Shown here: positions 1 through 7,015 of the stretch, in pieces
Numbering within the stretch: position 1 is the first letter of the stretch
Layout: each line of letters starts with the position of its first letter
NCBI GenBank assembly: GCA_023447015.1
Contig: JAEXPG010000406.1
Location: 1 to 7,745 of the forward strand
DNA from: Verrucomicrobiota bacterium
Lineage (GTDB): Bacteria > Verrucomicrobiota > Verrucomicrobiia > Opitutales > Opitutaceae
Reading direction: 5' to 3'
DNA: 7,745 nucleotides
Program-made: the position numbers and the translations under genes
The notes under the pieces: generated by a model
What the model was told of the DNA's origin: nothing
Databases searched by the model: none
The model's input: only the letters and a program-made list of their open reading frames with translations

Positions 1-238
1 GGGCGGAGAGGGTTGGTCCCGCTCCAAACGCGGGTCCTCGGCAGCGCCCCGCGGGAGCGCGGATGCCGTCCGCCCGCAAGCTTGAGGCCGAAGGCCCGGC
101 TGGGGAGCCCCAAGGATCGGGCATTCCCCGATGCACGGTTCAAGGGTCACCCGATGGCGGCGCGGAGGGACTGGAACGATCTTCACGCATTCCATTTCGA
201 GCCCAACTCGCAGGGCCAACCCCCAACCGTTCCCCCAT
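1..238. other. Upstream region of the PEP-CTERM gene, no gene recognised
   Basis: Several frames stay open here because of high GC, but none gives a recognisable protein and none has a clear link to a gene outside the window. Small hairpins are possible (CCCGC/GCGGG at 18-34; ATCGGG/CCCGAT at 116-132), without T tracts. The promoter of the PEP-CTERM gene should be here, but I cannot identify it. Confidence 0.5.
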
Positions 239-973
239 ATGAAAATCCAACACTTCCTCCTGCTCGCAGTGCTGCTCCCGGCCACTGCGGCTTTTGGACA
301 GATCGTCTCCACCGACATCGTCGGCAACAGCACGGGCGTGAGCACAAACTTCAGCGCTTGGATCGACGGCCAAGATCTTCACATCTTGGTCGACAACGCG
401 CCCGCCTCGCCGCCCGATCCGCTGGTCACGGGCACTGTCACCGCCTTCGGGTTCAATACTCCGTGGGATGGAGGCACGACCCTGTTCAACAACGTCCAGC
501 TCACCTACGCGTTGGTCCAGGATCCGTCGGACCCCACTCCGGACAGTCCTTGGACCATTCTCAGCCCGACGTCCGTCCAAGCCGGACTACAAGGCTTCAC
601 CGTAGATCTAGCCGCGCAATCGGACGACAAGAACGACAACGCCATGGGCAACGACCCGAAGAACGGCGTCGCCTACGGACAGATCGTCGACTTCAAGTTC
701 ACGTTCACTTCCTCGTTCGATCTCTCCGACTATGCTGGCGAGACGGACGGGATCGCCAACATCTTGGCGTTCTTCGATCCGGGAGCCACGGGAGCAGATT
801 CGATGTTCGCCCGCTGGCAGGATGTCGAAGGCTCGAACCTCGGCACCAGCGACACGGGCACCGGCCATTTCGACGATGGCGGTGATACTCCGGTTCCGGA
901 GCCCTCCACCTATGGTCTTGTCGGAGCGGCCGCTCTCCTCGGCCTGATTCTCCTGCGCAAGATGCGCCGTTGA
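239..973 (+). CDS. PEP-CTERM sorting-domain secreted protein
   Basis: This gene encodes a 244-residue exported protein of unknown function. Residues 1-20 form a typical signal peptide: Lys2, then a Leu-rich core, with likely cleavage near Ala18-Gly20. The C-terminus is a textbook PEP-CTERM segment: VPEPS at 219-223, a hydrophobic helix at about 225-239 and a basic end (RKMRR). In this family the segment is processed by an exosortase, after which the protein is exported or anchored at the surface, often with exopolysaccharide. The body (21-218) is rich in Asp, Gly, Thr and Ser with alternating hydrophobic stretches, which suggests a beta-sandwich; I recognise no catalytic motif. The start at 239 is chosen because the signal peptide begins there; an in-frame ATG at 131 would add 36 Arg-rich residues ahead of it. 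No Shine-Dalgarno sequence precedes the start. No exosortase gene lies in the window. The sorting signal is certain; the role is unknown. Confidence 0.9.
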   Translation: MKIQHFLLLAVLLPATAAFGQIVSTDIVGNSTGVSTNFSAWIDGQDLHILVDNAPASPPDPLVTGTVTAFGFNTPWDGGTTLFNNVQLTYALVQDPSDPTPDSPWTILSPTSVQAGLQGFTVDLAAQSDDKNDNAMGNDPKNGVAYGQIVDFKFTFTSSFDLSDYAGETDGIANILAFFDPGATGADSMFARWQDVEGSNLGTSDTGTGHFDDGGDTPVPEPSTYGLVGAAALLGLILLRKMRR

Positions 974-1002
974 CCAGCATCCACAGTCCCCCGACCTTCC
1001 TC

Positions 1003-1036
1003 GAAGCCGCACCGCCGCCGGTGCGGCTTCTCGTTT
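1003..1036 (+). terminator. Intrinsic terminator of the PEP-CTERM gene
   Basis: A perfect 11-bp stem (1003-1013 with 1020-1030) with a 6-base loop begins 30 bases after the stop codon. It is followed by TCGTTT. The short T tract is on the + strand only, so the hairpin serves the + strand gene. The tail is weaker than a full T run, but stem strength and position fit well. Confidence 0.8.
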
Positions 1037-1050
1037 CCGGAACCGGAAAC
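1033..1050. repeat. 8-bp inverted repeat overlapping the terminator tail
   Basis: GTTTCCGG at 1033-1040 is mirrored by CCGGAAAC at 1043-1050, with two bases (AA) between the arms. The spacer is too short for an RNA hairpin unless inner pairs open, so it looks more like a DNA palindrome. It may be chance in GC-rich sequence; no function is assigned. Confidence 0.4.
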
Positions 1051-1194
1051 CGTTCCCGCGAATGCGCGTGAATTGCAGCGACGCACGCGACCTGCAAATG
1101 GACCAGCCCCACTCCGCAGGTCCAGCAGTCTGACGTCGTGCCACCCGGTCCGAGTTCTGCGATCAAGCAGGTCCCCCGGCCGGGCGCATCCAAC

Positions 1195-1220
1195 AAAAAG
1201 CCCCGCCGTTGCCGGCGGGG
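1195..1220 (-). terminator. Intrinsic terminator of the efflux cluster
   Basis: Read on the - strand, an 8-bp all-G/C stem (1220-1213 with 1208-1201) closes a GCAA tetraloop of the stable GNRA class. The stem is followed directly by C and five T (1199-1195). It lies 40 bases past the stop codon of the outer-membrane channel gene. This is a textbook Rho-independent terminator and marks the end of the efflux transcript. Confidence 0.93.
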
Positions 1221-1260
1221 CGTGGGAATCTTTCGGGTACGGGCACGCGGCCCGCATGGC

Positions 1261-2592
1261 TCACTTGGCGACCACGGCCGGGTCCGGCTGGCCCATCGCC
1301 TTGCGGAGCTGGGCGATGGCCGCGTTGTAGGCGTAGAGCGCCTGGACCTTGTTGTTGCCCGCGTCGGTGAGGGCCACCTGGGCTTGGAGCACATCCAGCT
1401 GCGTGGCGGCACCGACATCGAAGCGGGCGCGGGACAGGCGGAGCGCCTCGGTGGCCTGCTCGACCACCTTGCTGGAGGCCGTGACGAGCTCGACCGCCTG
1501 CTGCCAGGAGGCGAAGGCGCGGCGCACCTCGACATCGATGGCGAGCTGCTGCTCCTCGAGGGAGAGGCGGGCCTGCGTGGCCTGCGACTTGGCGGTGCGC
1601 ACCCGGCCGGCGGTGGCACGGCCGTCGAAGATCGCCCACGACGATTGCGCGCCGAGGAACCAGCCGTCGCTGCTGCTCTGGCCATAGGGATGCGGGGAGA
1701 CGCGGGTGCTGACGACCTGCCAGCCGGCGGACACGCCGACCTTCGGGAGGTAGCCGGCCCGCGCGACGGTCACGCTGGCGTCGGCGATGGAAACCCCCTT
1801 GGCGAGAGCCTGAAGCTCGGCGCGGTTGCGGCGGGCGGAGTCGAGCGCCTGGTCGAGGGCGAACTGCTCATCGGAGAAGGCGAGTTCGCCGAGGAACTCG
1901 GGGACCTTCTGGAGGTTCGCGCCCTCGCGATTGGTGAAGCCGAGGAGCTGCCGGAGCTCCTCGACGCCGATCTTGAGGTCGTTGCGGGCGGTGATCAACG
2001 GCGGCCGCCCGTTGGCGAGCGCAACCTCCGCGCGGAGCACGTCGAACTGGGCGCCGGCGCCGGCCTCATAGCGGTTGCGGGCGTTCTTCAACTCCTCCTC
2101 GAGGAGGGCGAGCGCCTGCTCACGGACCTTGATCGTCTCCTGCGCCCGCAGAACGTTGTAGAAACCGACCCGCACACCGGCCAGCACCGTGCTGGTGACG
2201 GCCTGCAGCTGAAACTGCGCGGCATCGCGCGACGCCCGGGCGGCTCGCACGCCGGCCATGACGGCACCACCGGCGAAGACCGTCTGTTTCACGCTGGCCG
2301 AGCCGTTCCACGTCTCGTCGTCGGTGCCGGGCGAGGTGATGTGCTCGGAGGTGCGCGAGTAGGAGGCGTCGACTCCGGCCGACGGCAGATAGCCGGCGCG
2401 GGCGGTGGTCAGCGCCCCCTCGGCCTGGTTGAGGCGCTCGCGGGCTTGGCGGATGCTGAAGTTGTTCTCGAGCGCGTAGCGCAGGGCGTTCGGCAGATCG
2501 AGCCGCTCGGGGACGGGCTGGGTGGCATCGGGCGCGGCGAACACCGGCGCCGCGGCGGCGGCGAACAGGAGGAGCAAACGGAAGGATTTCAT
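1261..2592 (-). CDS. TolC-family outer membrane efflux channel
   Basis: The 443-residue product should form the outer-membrane and periplasmic exit duct of the RND pump, as a trimer. A signal peptide covers residues 1 to about 19 (Lys2, Leu-rich core, VFA cleavage site). There is no lipobox Cys, so it is not a lipoprotein, unlike OprM-type channels. The family's internal duplication is plain: ARAGYLP occurs at 65-71 and again at 277-283, and RYEAGAGAQFDVL (174-186) matches RFDVGAATQLDVL (390-402). Long Ala/Gln/Glu-rich helices (about 115-215 and 325-435) form the periplasmic coiled-coil barrel; beta strands lie near 72-105 and 284-325. Length fits the OEP family (about 420-490). Its ATG overlaps the stop codon of the RND gene by four bases (ATGA), so translation is probably coupled. 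A start at 2760 in the same frame would lie inside the RND gene and lack a signal peptide. The family call is secure. Confidence 0.95.
   Translation of the reverse strand: MKSFRLLLLFAAAAAPVFAAPDATQPVPERLDLPNALRYALENNFSIRQARERLNQAEGALTTARAGYLPSAGVDASYSRTSEHITSPGTDDETWNGSASVKQTVFAGGAVMAGVRAARASRDAAQFQLQAVTSTVLAGVRVGFYNVLRAQETIKVREQALALLEEELKNARNRYEAGAGAQFDVLRAEVALANGRPPLITARNDLKIGVEELRQLLGFTNREGANLQKVPEFLGELAFSDEQFALDQALDSARRNRAELQALAKGVSIADASVTVARAGYLPKVGVSAGWQVVSTRVSPHPYGQSSSDGWFLGAQSSWAIFDGRATAGRVRTAKSQATQARLSLEEQQLAIDVEVRRAFASWQQAVELVTASSKVVEQATEALRLSRARFDVGAATQLDVLQAQVALTDAGNNKVQALYAYNAAIAQLRKAMGQPDPAVVAK
2589..2592 (-). other. ATGA stop/start overlap between RND pump and channel genes
   Basis: On the - strand the channel's ATG (2592-2590) and the pump's TGA (2591-2589) share bases in an ATGA. 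No Shine-Dalgarno sequence precedes the channel start; the upstream bases are C/T-rich. Re-initiation by ribosomes finishing the pump gene is the likely mode, which would keep pump and channel levels linked. Confidence 0.85.
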
Positions 2593-5500
2593 AGCCGGGA
2601 GGAGGAGATGGACTGGGAGGAAGCCGACGCGGGCGCGCCGGCATGGGCGAACTGCTGGGCATCCTTGACCTGCTGGGCCTTGTGATCTTTCGCGAGGAGC
2701 ATGTAGAGGCAAGGCACGACAAACAGGGTGAAGAACGTCCCGATCGTCAGGCCGGTGCACAGCACCAGGCCGATCGAGTTACGGGCAGCGGCACCCGGGC
2801 CGGAGACGAAACACAGCGGCAGGTGACCGAAGACGGTCGCCGCGGTGGTCATCATAACAGCGCGGAGACGCAGGCTGGCGCCGGCCTTGACGGCCTCGAG
2901 CTTGGAGAGACCGGCATGCTGCTGGTGGTTGGCGAACTCCACGATGAGGATGCCGTTCTTGGCGATGAGGCCGACCAGTGTGATGAGGCCGATCTGGGAG
3001 TAGATGTTCAACGAGGTCGTCCAGCCGTCGGACCACCACGGAATCTGCGGGTTCATCATCTTCAGGAAGGTGAAGAGGAGCGCGCCGAACATCGCCAGCG
3101 GCACGGAGCCGAGGAGGATGACGAAGGGATCGCGGAAGCTGTTGAACTGCGCCGCGAGCACCAGGAAGATCAGGATGACCGCCAGGCCCATCGCGGGGAG
3201 GAACTTGTTGCCCTCGACCTTGAGCTGCCGGGACTGGTCCTTGTAGTCGATGACGTAGCCCTTGGGCAGGATCGCCCGCGCCCGTTTCTCGAACTTGTCG
3301 AGCACGCCGCCCAGGTCCCCCTTCGGGAACGAGCTGATCGTGACCGAGTTCATCTGGTTGAAGCGGGCGAGCTGCCGCGGCTCGGCGGTGTTCTTGATCG
3401 TGGCGAAGGTGCTGACCGGGATGAGCTGGCCCGCGGTGCCCGAGACGTAGATGTCCTCGAGCTGGTCGGCGTTGAGGCGGCCGGTGCGCTCGATCTGCGG
3501 AATGACCTTGTAGCTGCGGCCGGCGATGCTGAAGCGGTTGACGAAGCCGCCGCCCACCATCGAACCGATGTCGGCGCCGACGGACTGGAGGTTGAGGCCG
3601 AGCGAGGCGATCTTGTCGCGGTCGAGCACAAGCTGGGACTGCGGCTGGTCGATCTTGAGGTCGATCAGCGGCGGAATGGCCCAGAGGCCTTCCTTGTAGG
3701 TCTCCTCGGCGAGCTGCTTCGCATAGCCGAGCAGCTCCTGCTCGTTGGCGGTCGAGGCGATGACGATCGAGGCCGGGAAGATGCCGCCACCGCCGGGCAG
3801 CGCGGCCGGGAGGCCGGCGTTGACCCGGATGCCGGGGATCTGGGCGTACTTCTTCGTCACCTCGGGAAGGATCTCGAAGATCTTCCGTTCGCGCTGACTC
3901 CACGGCTTGGTGACCATGCCCATGATGCCGCCGTTGGCGAAGGTGATCTGGAACGCATAGTCGTACTCGGGCGTGGTCTTCATCACGTTCTGGAACGCCT
4001 GACGGGTGAAGAGCGCGGTCTGGTCGAGGGTGGCGTTGGCCGACGCCTCCGCCTGCGCGAAGATGATGCCCTGGTCCTCGGCCGGCGCGAGTTCGCGCGC
4101 CGAGAACATGAAGAGCGGGACCACGAGCACGGAGAGCACCGCCCACACGATGTACACAGCCCAGCGCTCCTTGAGGACCGCGTCGAGGGCGCGACCGTAG
4201 AAGGAGCGGAAGCGGTTGAAGTGCCGGTCGATCATGCTGGTGAACCGGCCGCTCTCGAGCTTGTGCGAGAGGATGTTGGCGCACATCACCGGCGAGAGCG
4301 TGAGGGCGACGACGCCGGAGATGAGCACCGCGCCGGCGAGCGTGAAGGCGAACTCGCGGAAGAGCGCACCGGTCAGGCCGCCCTGCAGACCGATCGGGGC
4401 GTACACCGCGGCCAGCGTCACCGTCATCGCGATGATCGGACCGACCAGTTCGCGAGCGCCCTCGATGGCGGCGTCGAACGGCTTCATGCCCGCGCGCAGG
4501 TGGCGTTCGACGTTCTCGACGACGACGATGGCGTCGTCGACGACAAGACCGACCGAGAGCACGACCGAGAGCAGCGTGAGCAGGTTGATGGTGAAACCGG
4601 AGACCTGCATGATGAAGATCGCGCCGATGAGCGACACCGGGATGGCGACGACCGGGATGAGCACGGAGCGCCACGAACCGAGGAAGAGGTAGATGACGGC
4701 GATGACGATGATCAGCGTGTCGGTCAGGGTGCTGTAGACCTCGCGGATCGAGTCGTTGATGTAGCCGGTCGAATCGTAGGCGACATGGGCCTCGAGCCCG
4801 GCCGGCATGTTGCGCTGGATGTCGGGGAGCAGCTCGCGCACGCTCCGGATCACGTCGAGGGTGTTGGCATTGGGCAGCACCCACACGCCCATGAACACGG
4901 CGTTCTCGCCCGAGAACCGGACCTCGGTGTCGTAGTCCTCCGCGCCGAGCACGACGGTCGCGATGTCCTCGAGGCGGACGACGGTGCCGCTCTCCTGGCG
5001 GACCACGAGGCGGCGGAACTCGTCGACGGAGCGCAGGTCGGTGTTGGCCACAAGGTTCTCCTGCGTCCACGAGCCCTTGGTGCGGCCGAGGGCGGAGAGG
5101 TAGTTGTTGGCGCCGAGCGCGGCGCGCACCTGCGTGGCGGTGACGTTGAGCGCCGCCATCTTCTCGGGGTTGAGCCAGACGCGCATCGCGAAGACGCGGC
5201 CGCCGAGGATGTCGGCGCGCTGCACACCGCCGAGCGACGACAGGCGCGGCTGGACGACGCGCGTGAGGTAGTCGGTGATCTCGTTTTGCTGCAGGGTGTT
5301 CGAGGTGAAGCTGAGGTAGGCGGAGGCGAACTGGGAATCCACCGTGGAGATGTTGATCACCGGCACCTCGGCCTCCGGCGGCAGGTCGCGGCGGACCTGG
5401 TCGACCTTCGAGCCGATCTCGGCGAGCGCCTTGCTCGAGTCGTAGTTGATCTTCAGGTGCGCGACGATCGACGACATGCCCTGCGAGCTGGTGGACTCGA

Positions 5501-5738
5501 GGTAGTCGATGCCGTCGGCGGCGGCGATGACGCGCTCCAGCGGCGTGGTGATGAAGCCGCGGACAAGGTCGGCGTTGGCGCCGACATAGACGGTGGTGAC
5601 CGAGATGGTCGCGATTTCGCTGCGCGGGTACTGGCGCACGCTGAGCGTGCGGTAGGCCTGGATGCCGGCGACGATGATCACAAGGTTGACCACCATCGCC
5701 AGGACGGGCCGGCGGATGAACAGATCGGTAATTTTCAT
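2589..5738 (-). CDS. RND (HAE-1 family) multidrug efflux permease
   Basis: This 1049-residue protein is the proton-driven inner-membrane pump, by family a homotrimer that moves drugs or other amphiphiles from periplasm to channel. Its length equals that of E. coli AcrB. The N-terminus (FIRRPVLA at 7-14) is typical. Twelve membrane segments fit at about 11-29, 338-354, 358-379, 385-406, 433-452, 463-488, 526-546, 847-865, 869-890, 912-934, 959-978 and 988-1014; two large periplasmic loops (30-335, 547-845) carry the porter and docking domains. The proton relay is intact: Asp401-Asp402 (AcrB 407/408), Lys927 (940), Arg957 (971) and Thr964 (978). Hand alignment shows Leu178 at the AcrB Phe178 position, a loop about 7 residues shorter near 594-613, and about 13 extra residues between TM9 and TM10 (WWSDGW at 901-906). 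Asp/Asp and Lys in the membrane favour drug-type rather than heavy-metal RND. The substrate is unknown. Confidence 0.96.
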   Translation of the reverse strand: MKITDLFIRRPVLAMVVNLVIIVAGIQAYRTLSVRQYPRSEIATISVTTVYVGANADLVRGFITTPLERVIAAADGIDYLESTSSQGMSSIVAHLKINYDSSKALAEIGSKVDQVRRDLPPEAEVPVINISTVDSQFASAYLSFTSNTLQQNEITDYLTRVVQPRLSSLGGVQRADILGGRVFAMRVWLNPEKMAALNVTATQVRAALGANNYLSALGRTKGSWTQENLVANTDLRSVDEFRRLVVRQESGTVVRLEDIATVVLGAEDYDTEVRFSGENAVFMGVWVLPNANTLDVIRSVRELLPDIQRNMPAGLEAHVAYDSTGYINDSIREVYSTLTDTLIIVIAVIYLFLGSWRSVLIPVVAIPVSLIGAIFIMQVSGFTINLLTLLSVVLSVGLVVDDAIVVVENVERHLRAGMKPFDAAIEGARELVGPIIAMTVTLAAVYAPIGLQGGLTGALFREFAFTLAGAVLISGVVALTLSPVMCANILSHKLESGRFTSMIDRHFNRFRSFYGRALDAVLKERWAVYIVWAVLSVLVVPLFMFSARELAPAEDQGIIFAQAEASANATLDQTALFTRQAFQNVMKTTPEYDYAFQITFANGGIMGMVTKPWSQRERKIFEILPEVTKKYAQIPGIRVNAGLPAALPGGGGIFPASIVIASTANEQELLGYAKQLAEETYKEGLWAIPPLIDLKIDQPQSQLVLDRDKIASLGLNLQSVGADIGSMVGGGFVNRFSIAGRSYKVIPQIERTGRLNADQLEDIYVSGTAGQLIPVSTFATIKNTAEPRQLARFNQMNSVTISSFPKGDLGGVLDKFEKRARAILPKGYVIDYKDQSRQLKVEGNKFLPAMGLAVILIFLVLAAQFNSFRDPFVILLGSVPLAMFGALLFTFLKMMNPQIPWWSDGWTTSLNIYSQIGLITLVGLIAKNGILIVEFANHQQHAGLSKLEAVKAGASLRLRAVMMTTAATVFGHLPLCFVSGPGAAARNSIGLVLCTGLTIGTFFTLFVVPCLYMLLAKDHKAQQVKDAQQFAHAGAPASASSQSISSSRL

Positions 5739-5817
5739 GGGCGGGTCGCGCGGGTGCGCTGGTGTGGTGCCCCGGCAGGACGGCGCGGGCAGGCCGCGTC
5801 GGAGGCGGGGCGCGCGC
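5739..5817 (-). other. Adaptor-pump intergenic spacer
   Basis: These 79 very GC-rich bases separate the adaptor stop from the pump start. I see no Shine-Dalgarno sequence before the pump ATG, no convincing promoter and no terminator, so one transcript probably runs through. The gap is longer than usual within an RND operon, where overlap or a few bases is common. Confidence 0.5.
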
Positions 5818-6948
5818 TCAGGTGTTGGCCGGCTTGGGTTCGAGCTGGGCCGGGGGCACGACCGTATTGTTGATGATGACCGTGGCGCCGTTGCGCAGCT
5901 TGAACGCGCCGGTGCTCACGATCTCCTCGCCGGGATTGAGCCCCGACAGGACGGCCACGAAGTCGCCGCGGGTGGCGCCCAGGCGCACCGTCTGCTGGCG
6001 GACCTTGGTGGCTTCCTTGCCGTCCTCCCCCTTCGTGCGCTCGATCACGAACACCGAGTCGCCATAGGGGGCGAAGAGCACCGCGCTGGAGGGGATGACC
6101 ACCACCGGTGCGCCGGCGGGAAGGAGCACCTCGACATTGGCGAACATGCCGGGGCGCAGCCGCTCACCGGTGTTGGCGAGCGTGGCCCGGACACGAACGT
6201 TGCGGGTGGTCGGATCGACACGCGGGTCGAGCGAGGTGACCTTGCCGGCGAAGACCGCGTCGCGGGCACCATCGGTGGTCACCGCGACCTCCTGACCGAC
6301 CGCGATCTCGGCGACGTTGCGCTGCGGCAGGGTGAAATCGACGTGGATCGGGTCGAGCGTCTGAAGCTCGACGATGGCCTGGCCGGCGTTGACGTACTGG
6401 CCGACGTTGACCTTGCGGATGCCCAACGTGCCGGCGAACGGCGCACGGAAGGTCTTCTTCTCGATCGCGGCCTTGATTGCCTCGACCTCGGCGGAAGCCT
6501 GCTTGACCTGCGCCTCGCCGGTATCGAGCTCGGCCTGCGCGAGGGTGTCGCGGCTGCGCAGCTCGCGGATGCGCTCCACATTGATGCGCGCCAGATCAGC
6601 GCGAGCTTCGACGGCCTTCAGCTGCGCCTCCTCGACGCGGACATCGAGCTGCGCGAGCAACGTGCCCGCCTCGACCTTGGCGCCCGACTCGAAGGCGATC
6701 CGGGCCACCGTGCCGGCGACCTCGGCCGACATCGTGACGCCATTCTCGGCGGTGAGGGTGCCGACGGCCTTCAGCGTGGGATTCCACGACTGGGCCTCGA
6801 CCTTCACGGTGGTCACGGCCTCGGTGCCGGCCTGGGGACCGGCGGCCCCCATGGCGCTGAACTGCTGAGCCTTGGCCCCGATGAGCCCGGCGATGACGAC
6901 GCCGAGGCCCAAGAACACGGCGAATGCGATGAGAATGCGTTTTGGCAT
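5818..6948 (-). CDS. RND periplasmic adaptor (membrane fusion protein, HlyD/AcrA type)
   Basis: The 376-residue adaptor bridges the RND pump and the TolC-like channel. Residues 5-24 form a hydrophobic N-terminal segment, either a membrane anchor or a signal peptide cut after AKA (25-27); there is no lipobox Cys. Domains in order: first barrel/lipoyl half at about 60-104 (AEVAGTVARI, VEAGTLLAQLD); helical hairpin at 105-166; second lipoyl half at 167-198 (FRAPFAGTLG, VNVGQYVNAGQ); beta-barrel at about 200-280 with DFTLPQ (204-209) and the family motif LRPGMFANVEV (264-274); membrane-proximal domain at 281-360. At the hairpin tip, AcrA's Arg-x3-Leu-x6-Ser motif appears as Arg126, Leu130 and Ala137, so the Ser is missing. 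The start is placed where the hydrophobic segment begins; the frame upstream of it (to 7155) runs into the regulator gene and encodes nothing recognisable. No Shine-Dalgarno sequence is seen. It lies 58 bases after the MarR gene. Confidence 0.95.
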   Translation of the reverse strand: MPKRILIAFAVFLGLGVVIAGLIGAKAQQFSAMGAAGPQAGTEAVTTVKVEAQSWNPTLKAVGTLTAENGVTMSAEVAGTVARIAFESGAKVEAGTLLAQLDVRVEEAQLKAVEARADLARINVERIRELRSRDTLAQAELDTGEAQVKQASAEVEAIKAAIEKKTFRAPFAGTLGIRKVNVGQYVNAGQAIVELQTLDPIHVDFTLPQRNVAEIAVGQEVAVTTDGARDAVFAGKVTSLDPRVDPTTRNVRVRATLANTGERLRPGMFANVEVLLPAGAPVVVIPSSAVLFAPYGDSVFVIERTKGEDGKEATKVRQQTVRLGATRGDFVAVLSGLNPGEEIVSTGAFKLRNGATVIINNTVVPPAQLEPKPANT

Positions 6949-6950
6949 GT

Positions 6951-6982
6951 TTGGAAGGTGGGTTGGAAAGTCGGTTGGAGGG
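6951..6982 (-). repeat. 12-bp tandem repeat in the adaptor gene leader
   Basis: On the + strand TTGGAAGGTGGG (6951-6962) is followed by TTGGAAAGTCGG (6963-6974), differing at two positions, then by a partial third copy starting TTGGA (6975-6982). In the mRNA this gives repeated CCAA blocks in a C/A/U-rich leader that ends two bases before the adaptor ATG. It could be a binding site, an unstructured ribosome entry tract, or chance low complexity. Confidence 0.5.
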
Positions 6983-7000
6983 AAAACGGTTCGTGGTACG

Positions 7001-7015
7001 GCGGCTTCAAGCCGC
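7001..7015. repeat. Perfect 7-bp inverted repeat across the MarR stop codon
   Basis: GCGGCTT (7001-7007) and AAGCCGC (7009-7015) flank one central base. As RNA it forms a 5-6 bp GC-rich hairpin with a small loop, centred on the MarR stop codon, with no T tract following directly on the - strand. It may be a mild attenuator, an mRNA end-protecting element or an operator half-site pair; none of these can be chosen from sequence. Confidence 0.45.

Larger units (their letters stand above)
974..1260. other. Convergent intergenic region
   Basis: This 287-base gap separates the ends of two convergent genes. It holds the + strand terminator at 1003-1036, the inverted repeat at 1033-1050 and the - strand terminator at 1195-1220. 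The stretch 1051-1194 shows no gene, RNA or repeat that I can support. ORFs crossing it on either strand begin or end inside neighbouring genes in other frames and have no recognisable domains. Confidence 0.7.

Noticed and set aside
1..85. Possible C-terminal tail of an upstream gene ending at the TGA at 83-85
   Set aside because: The 27 residues are Arg/Ser/Ala/Gly-rich and match nothing; all frames are open here because of high GC.
116..132. Small hairpin upstream of the PEP-CTERM gene as a terminator or riboswitch
   Set aside because: The stem is only 6 bp, there is no T tract, and no conserved riboswitch core is recognisable around it.
13..885. A 290-codon open frame overlapping the PEP-CTERM gene in another frame
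   Set aside because: The product is Arg/His-rich with no domain, while the overlapping frame has a signal peptide and a PEP-CTERM tail.
1138..2685. A 515-codon open frame on the + strand opposite the TolC-family gene
   Set aside because: Same in-register antisense artefact; the product is low-complexity Gly/Ala/Glu/Arg, and the frame runs through the - strand terminator.
2643..5873. A 1076-codon open frame on the + strand opposite the RND gene
   Set aside because: It is in exact codon register antisense to the pump, so it stays open simply because the pump avoids TTA, CTA and TCA codons. Its product is a run of charged residues (Asp, Glu, Arg, His) with no domain, unlike the pump's clear motifs.
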